From assembly GCF_037029465.1 (NCBI RefSeq), contig NZ_JAYMEM010000009.1, forward strand, positions 186,001-250,000: a stretch of 64,000 nt of DNA, in the 5' to 3' direction. Below, in pieces: positions 60,667 to 64,000 of this stretch. A program made the translations under genes and the position numbers. The notes beneath the pieces are model-generated. The model was not told where the DNA came from. It made no database searches and saw nothing but the letters and a program-made list of their open reading frames with translations. This DNA is from Mesoflavibacter sp037029465 (GTDB taxonomy: Bacteria; Bacteroidota; Bacteroidia; Flavobacteriales; Flavobacteriaceae). How positions within the stretch are numbered: position 1 is the first letter of the stretch; each line of letters starts with the position of its first letter.

Positions 60667-60749
60667 AAGTTTTCATAAAACTTCTCTTTTTAAATTGTAA
60701 TTAAAATACTAACCTCATATCTTCGTTATAGGTTTGGGTTAGATTTTTT
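60667..60749 (+). terminator. Two candidate terminator hairpins after hupE
   Basis: The first (AAGTTTT/AAAACTT at 60667-60683) is followed by TCTCTTTTT. The second (CTAACC at 60709-60714 with GGTTAG at 60737-60742) is followed by ATTTTTT at 60743-60749. The second has the longer stem region and the better T tract. Confidence 0.5.
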
Positions 60750-60785
60750 GTTTGTTAGCCCATACAGCCAACAAAAACTAACTAC

Positions 60786-61217
60786 ATGTCAAAAAAAAAA
60801 CAATTAAAATACGATAAAGCCTATTTGCGTATCGCCAAAGAATGGGGAAAACTATCTTATTGCAACCGTAAGCAAGTTGGCGCAGTTATTGTTAAAGATA
60901 GAATGATAATATCTGATGGTTACAACGGAACACCTACAGGTTTTGAAAATTTTTGCGAAGACGAAGAAGGTTACACAAAATGGTATGTATTACATGCCGA
61001 AGCTAATGCTATTTTAAAAGTAGCCTCATCAACACAATCTTGTAAAGGTGCCACGTTGTATATAACATTATCACCATGTAAAGAATGTAGCAAATTAATA
61101 CATCAAGCAGGAATAATTCGTGTGGTGTATAATCAAGGATATAAGGATGATTCTGGTTTAAAATTTTTAACTAAAGCAGGAATAGAAGTAGAGCATATAG
61201 AACAATTAGAAGAATAA
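60786..61217 (+). CDS. dCMP deaminase family protein
   Basis: A 143-residue zinc-dependent deaminase of deoxycytidylate, which makes dUMP for thymidylate synthesis. Zinc ligands and the catalytic Glu are in HAEANAI, and the second part is SPCKECSKLI. Length and order of motifs match the short bacterial dCMP deaminases. It overlaps the S41 protease gene by 1 base, a conserved pairing in Flavobacteriaceae as far as I recall. A GYNGTPTGFENFCED region is also typical. Confidence 0.93.
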   Translation: MSKKKQLKYDKAYLRIAKEWGKLSYCNRKQVGAVIVKDRMIISDGYNGTPTGFENFCEDEEGYTKWYVLHAEANAILKVASSTQSCKGATLYITLSPCKECSKLIHQAGIIRVVYNQGYKDDSGLKFLTKAGIEVEHIEQLEE

Positions 61218-62809
61218 TGTCAAAATTTAAAGTTTACATACCATTTATAATAGGACTTGCAGTTGCTGTAGGAATTTTTATTGGTGGCAATTTAGACTTT
61301 GGTGATACTTCAGATAAATTATTTACCTCAAACAGTAAAAAAGACAAACTTAACCGTCTTATAGATTACATAGACTATGAGTATGTAGAAGACGTCAATA
61401 CAGACAGTATTGTAGATGTTACCGTAAACGGAATTTTAGACAATTTAGATCCGCATTCAGTTTATATTCCAAAAGAAAAGATGAAGCGTTCCACAGAAAA
61501 TATGAAAGGTAATTTTGTTGGAATAGGTATCAATTTTTATACTTATAAAGATACAATAACGGTTATAAAAACTGTTGAAAACGGTCCAAGCGCCAAAGCA
61601 GGTATAATTGGTGGCGACCGAATATTAGAAGCAAACGGAAAATCCCTTTTAGGCGAAACAAATGATAGTTTAGTTGAAACTTTGAGAGGCGAACGTTATT
61701 CTGAAGTTATTTTAAAAGTCTTTAGAAAAGGAGAACCAAAGCTACTAACCTTTAACGTCACCAGAGACGTTGTACCAATTAAAAGTGTAGATGCAGCTTA
61801 TATGTTGACAGAAGATTTAGGCTACATAAAAATTAATCGCTTTGCCGAAAGTACTTTTAATGAATTTAAAAAAGCATTAAGACGCTTAAAAAAAGAAGGC
61901 GCAACTAGTCTAGCATTAGATTTAAGAGGAAATCCTGGTGGATTCTTAGAAATTGCTGTAAATATTGTAGACGAATTTTTAGAAGACGATAAGCTAATTG
62001 TTTACACCAAAAACAAAAAAGGAGATGTCGAAAAAAGTTATTCTACTTCAAAAGGCGAGTTTGAAAACGGAGAACTTTTTGTAATGATAGACGAAAATTC
62101 TGCATCTGCTTCCGAAATTATTGCAGGAGCTTTACAAGACAATGATAAAGGAACAATTGTAGGAAGACGCTCTTACGGAAAAGGTTTAGTGCAACGCGAA
62201 ATGCAATTAGGAGATGGTAGTGCAGTACGCTTAACAGTATCTAAATATTACACGCCAACAGGACGATCTATACAACGTTCTTACGCCAATGGTAATACAG
62301 ATTATTACGACGATTATTCGCATAGAATGAAAAGTGGCGAGCTAATTGACGAGTCTAAAATTGAAGTAGCAGACTCTTTAAAATTTATAACACCAAAAGG
62401 AAAAGTAGTTTATGGTGGCGGCGGAATTATACCAGACGTTTTTGTGCCTTTAAATAGAAAAATGGAAAACGAAACGCTTAGCTTTTTAGAAAGAAAAGGG
62501 TTTTTTAATAATTTCATTTTTGAAGAAATAGAAAAAGATCGCGATTATTATGCTTCAATATCAAGACAAGACTTTTTTGATAATTATGTTGTCGATGATA
62601 TAATGGTGAAAGATTTTGAAGATTACTTAAAACTAAAAACCAGATCTAACATCGTTTTTGTGGCTTATCGTGAAGAAGTAAAATACTACCTAAAAGCAAC
62701 TATTTCAGAACAATTATATGGCTTTGGTGCTTACCACAAAATCCTTAACAAACATGATGATATGGTTGATAAAGTTATCCAATTACATGAAGGAGTAGAA
62801 GTAGAGTAG
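61217..62809 (+). CDS. S41-family C-terminal processing peptidase
   Basis: A 530-residue periplasmic protease with an N-terminal helix (VYIPFIIGLAVAVGIFIGG) and a PDZ domain (VENGPSAKAGIIGGDRI). The catalytic Ser is in DENSASASEIIAGAL, and the Lys in GRRSYGKGLVQ. It processes or degrades exported proteins. Its start overlaps the dCMP deaminase stop codon. The C-terminal region (about 400-530) is helical and lacks motifs that I recognise. Confidence 0.93.
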   Translation: MSKFKVYIPFIIGLAVAVGIFIGGNLDFGDTSDKLFTSNSKKDKLNRLIDYIDYEYVEDVNTDSIVDVTVNGILDNLDPHSVYIPKEKMKRSTENMKGNFVGIGINFYTYKDTITVIKTVENGPSAKAGIIGGDRILEANGKSLLGETNDSLVETLRGERYSEVILKVFRKGEPKLLTFNVTRDVVPIKSVDAAYMLTEDLGYIKINRFAESTFNEFKKALRRLKKEGATSLALDLRGNPGGFLEIAVNIVDEFLEDDKLIVYTKNKKGDVEKSYSTSKGEFENGELFVMIDENSASASEIIAGALQDNDKGTIVGRRSYGKGLVQREMQLGDGSAVRLTVSKYYTPTGRSIQRSYANGNTDYYDDYSHRMKSGELIDESKIEVADSLKFITPKGKVVYGGGGIIPDVFVPLNRKMENETLSFLERKGFFNNFIFEEIEKDRDYYASISRQDFFDNYVVDDIMVKDFEDYLKLKTRSNIVFVAYREEVKYYLKATISEQLYGFGAYHKILNKHDDMVDKVIQLHEGVEVE

Positions 62810-62814
62810 TATTA

Positions 62815-63260
62815 TTATTTTTTGTAGAATACGATTAATACTATACTAATTAAAAAAAATATAATTCCTAAAATTAAAGCAAAGATGTTGTTGTCTTCAA
62901 GTAATTTTTCTTTTTTATTTTGATTTATAAAGGATAAATTTTTCTTAGAAATTTGAAGAATAGTTTTAGGACTTCAATTTGAAGTGTAATTGTATCGCCT
63001 TTATTTATGTTTTCTGAAAATCTTTTAGAATCAAAAGCAGATATATAAATTTCTGGTATACTATAATTTTCATTATTTAAAGTGATGAAATAAAAATCTT
63101 TTCCTTTTGTATTTTTAAAATATCTATAATTAGAATAAATACCTGTTTTATTTATAATTTCTTTTTCTTCTTCGTCAGAAAAATAACTGTAAAACATTAA
63201 AACAGATAAGCTTAAACTCATAAAAAACAACCATAAGATTTCTTTTTTTGAGTTTTTCAT
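62815..63260 (-). pseudogene. Small two-helix membrane protein, frameshifted near its end
   Basis: The uninterrupted frame gives 111 residues: a first helix (EILWLFFMSLSLSVLMFYSYF) and a periplasmic domain, ending at 62925 (FFKFLRKIYPL). A +1 frame change near 62969-62975 continues instead as PKTILQISKKNLSFI and reaches a second helix (IFALILGIIFFLISIVLIVFY) and a stop at 62815-62817, five bases past the convergent S41 stop codon. The second helix has the composition of a real membrane segment and the codon use of its neighbours, so the longer product (about 145 residues) is the likely ancestral one. Function unknown. Confidence 0.55.
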
Positions 63261-63262
63261 AC

Positions 63263-63865
63263 CTAAATCTTATCATGCACTTTAGTGTGTTTGCCATTAT
63301 TCCAAATTGTTAAAATATCTGTAGCAACATGCGCACCGCTTCCAGATGCAATTGCAAATTGACTACGCCAACCAGCTAATGTACCTGCTACATATAGGTT
63401 TTTTTTAACTAAATGATCTTTATTTTCTAACCAGATTCTATCTTTTTCAATAACAGCTCTAGGATGAGGTTTTATATAACTTTCAAGACCTTCAATGTCT
63501 AATAAATTAGTATATCCAACAGCAACTACTACACGTTTAGTGTCATAACTTTGTTTGTTAGTGGTTACAGTAAAGCCAAAGCTAGTTTCTTCAATTTTTT
63601 TTACTTTTTCTTTTTCTATTTGCTCTACTTCTGGATATAAATTAGCTAGCTGCTCTTTTCCATCTTTAAGAATATCATCACCTAATGTACCAGGTTGTAA
63701 TCCTAATACGTTATTAAATAAAGCGGTTTGTAAATGAGACGCTTTTTGATGCATTATAATAGCAACCTTTTTACCTTCTGCAAATGCTTTTTTTAATCCA
63801 GAACCTAAAACTAATGCGCAAGACATACCTGCTGCGCCGCCGCCAATAATAATTGTATCTTTCAT
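63263..63865 (-). CDS. FAD-dependent oxidoreductase, thioredoxin-reductase-like
   Basis: A 200-residue flavoprotein with the FAD loop DTIIIGGGAAGMSCALVL at the N-terminus and a C-terminal NLYVAGTLAGWRSQFAIA flavin-contact segment. It is shorter than thioredoxin reductase (about 310 residues), with no CxxC, and belongs to the short, single-domain group of unknown substrate. The start at MKDTIIIG is chosen over an upstream TTG. It lies 2 bases upstream of the broken small-protein gene. The activity is not predictable. Confidence 0.8.
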   Translation of the reverse strand: MKDTIIIGGGAAGMSCALVLGSGLKKAFAEGKKVAIIMHQKASHLQTALFNNVLGLQPGTLGDDILKDGKEQLANLYPEVEQIEKEKVKKIEETSFGFTVTTNKQSYDTKRVVVAVGYTNLLDIEGLESYIKPHPRAVIEKDRIWLENKDHLVKKNLYVAGTLAGWRSQFAIASGSGAHVATDILTIWNNGKHTKVHDKI

Positions 63866-63866
63866 C

Positions 63867-64000
63867 TTAAAGTCCTTTGCTTTTAGCTTCAATTTTTTTA
63901 GAAATTCTTAAAATTTGAAGTAACATTATAGCACAAAGTGATGCTATAATTGTGATTAAAGCAACTAAGCTTTGACCTTCTAACAAAGCATCAAAGTTTA
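63867..64000 (-). CDS. C-terminal end of a small membrane protein (cut by the window edge)
   Basis: The last 43 residues of a gene entering from the right are readable: a hydrophobic segment (LVALITIIASLCAIMLLQIL) and a basic tail (RISKKIEAKSKGL), ending with TAA one base before the next gene's ATG. The reading frame continues to the window edge. The start and full length are unknown. It is probably translated together with the FAD oxidoreductase. Confidence 0.7.
   Translation of the reverse strand, partial: NFDALLEGQSLVALITIIASLCAIMLLQILRISKKIEAKSKGL

Noticed and set aside
1..64000. CRISPR array, rRNA or tRNA genes
   Set aside because: No regularly spaced repeats, conserved rRNA segments or cloverleaf patterns were seen on reading both strands by eye.
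1..64000. Phage or integrative element core genes (integrase, transposase, relaxase)
   Set aside because: No protein with such motifs is encoded; mobility of the island is inferred only from gene content, composition and repeats.

Overview
This window looks like part of a Flavobacteriaceae (Bacteroidota) genome. The DNA is AT-rich, and several genes are preceded by the Bacteroidota -7 promoter element TAnnTTTG. Families such as HYC_CC_PP, DUF3347, DUF6660 and the GDCCVxC protein are typical of this phylum. Most of the window (about 0.2-57.4 kb) is an accessory metal- and stress-tolerance island. The right end (about 57.8-64 kb: LacI regulator, SMP-30 lipoprotein, HupE/UreJ, dCMP deaminase, S41 protease, FAD oxidoreductase) looks like ordinary chromosome. 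No rRNA, tRNA, CRISPR array, transposase or integrase was seen.

Left block, minus strand, 0.9-27.4 kb. From right to left it holds a broken metal-chaperone/AraC regulator, then small copper-type membrane and periplasmic proteins (His-rich, CopZ-like, SHOCT, DUF5676-like, a lycopene-cyclase-fold protein and a Cys-rich lipoprotein). Next is an energy-metabolism run: universal stress protein, NDH-2, NhaA, archaeal-type (type II) GAPDH, class I aldolase, an alpha/beta hydrolase, phosphofructokinase, a MgtC/DUF4010 membrane protein, D-lactate dehydrogenase, a tandem universal stress protein, an ATP-cone/Mrr nuclease fusion, a beta-CASP RNase, AMP phosphorylase and PRPP synthetase. A CopB-type copper ATPase coupled to an MFS exporter, a NhaD antiporter and a phospholipase D follow. 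Gaps are short and several genes overlap, so transcription is probably in long operons. The block reads as a module for ATP supply and ion homeostasis under stress.

Right block, plus strand, 28.2-57.4 kb. First comes a copper/silver system: HYC_CC_PP protein, CusA, TolC, a multicopper oxidase fused to a CopB-like outer-membrane barrel, two DUF3347 proteins, a haem-binding protein, a K+ channel, a PepSY protein, a CusB carrying its own DUF3347 domain, and an intact HMA-AraC regulator. An ArsR-MerTP-GDCCVxC unit follows. Then comes a more GC-rich Zn/Cd-type unit: DUF6660 protein, a CzcA-TolC single-chain fusion, CzcB, a Fur-family regulator and a P1B-2 ATPase. CopA, CopZ and an MtfA-like peptidase end the block.

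Four genes carry a single-base indel (NhaD, an HD hydrolase, a secreted protein and a small membrane protein near the right end), and one regulator has an in-frame amber codon. These could be decay or base-calling errors, since most of the indels sit in short homopolymers. The most interesting items are the HMA-AraC regulators, the pump-channel and oxidase-barrel fusions, the AMP phosphorylase/PRPP synthetase/ATP-cone neighbourhood, a pair of matching Zur-like boxes, a perfect 24-bp palindrome between divergent copper genes, and palindromic repeats inserted in frame into coding sequences.
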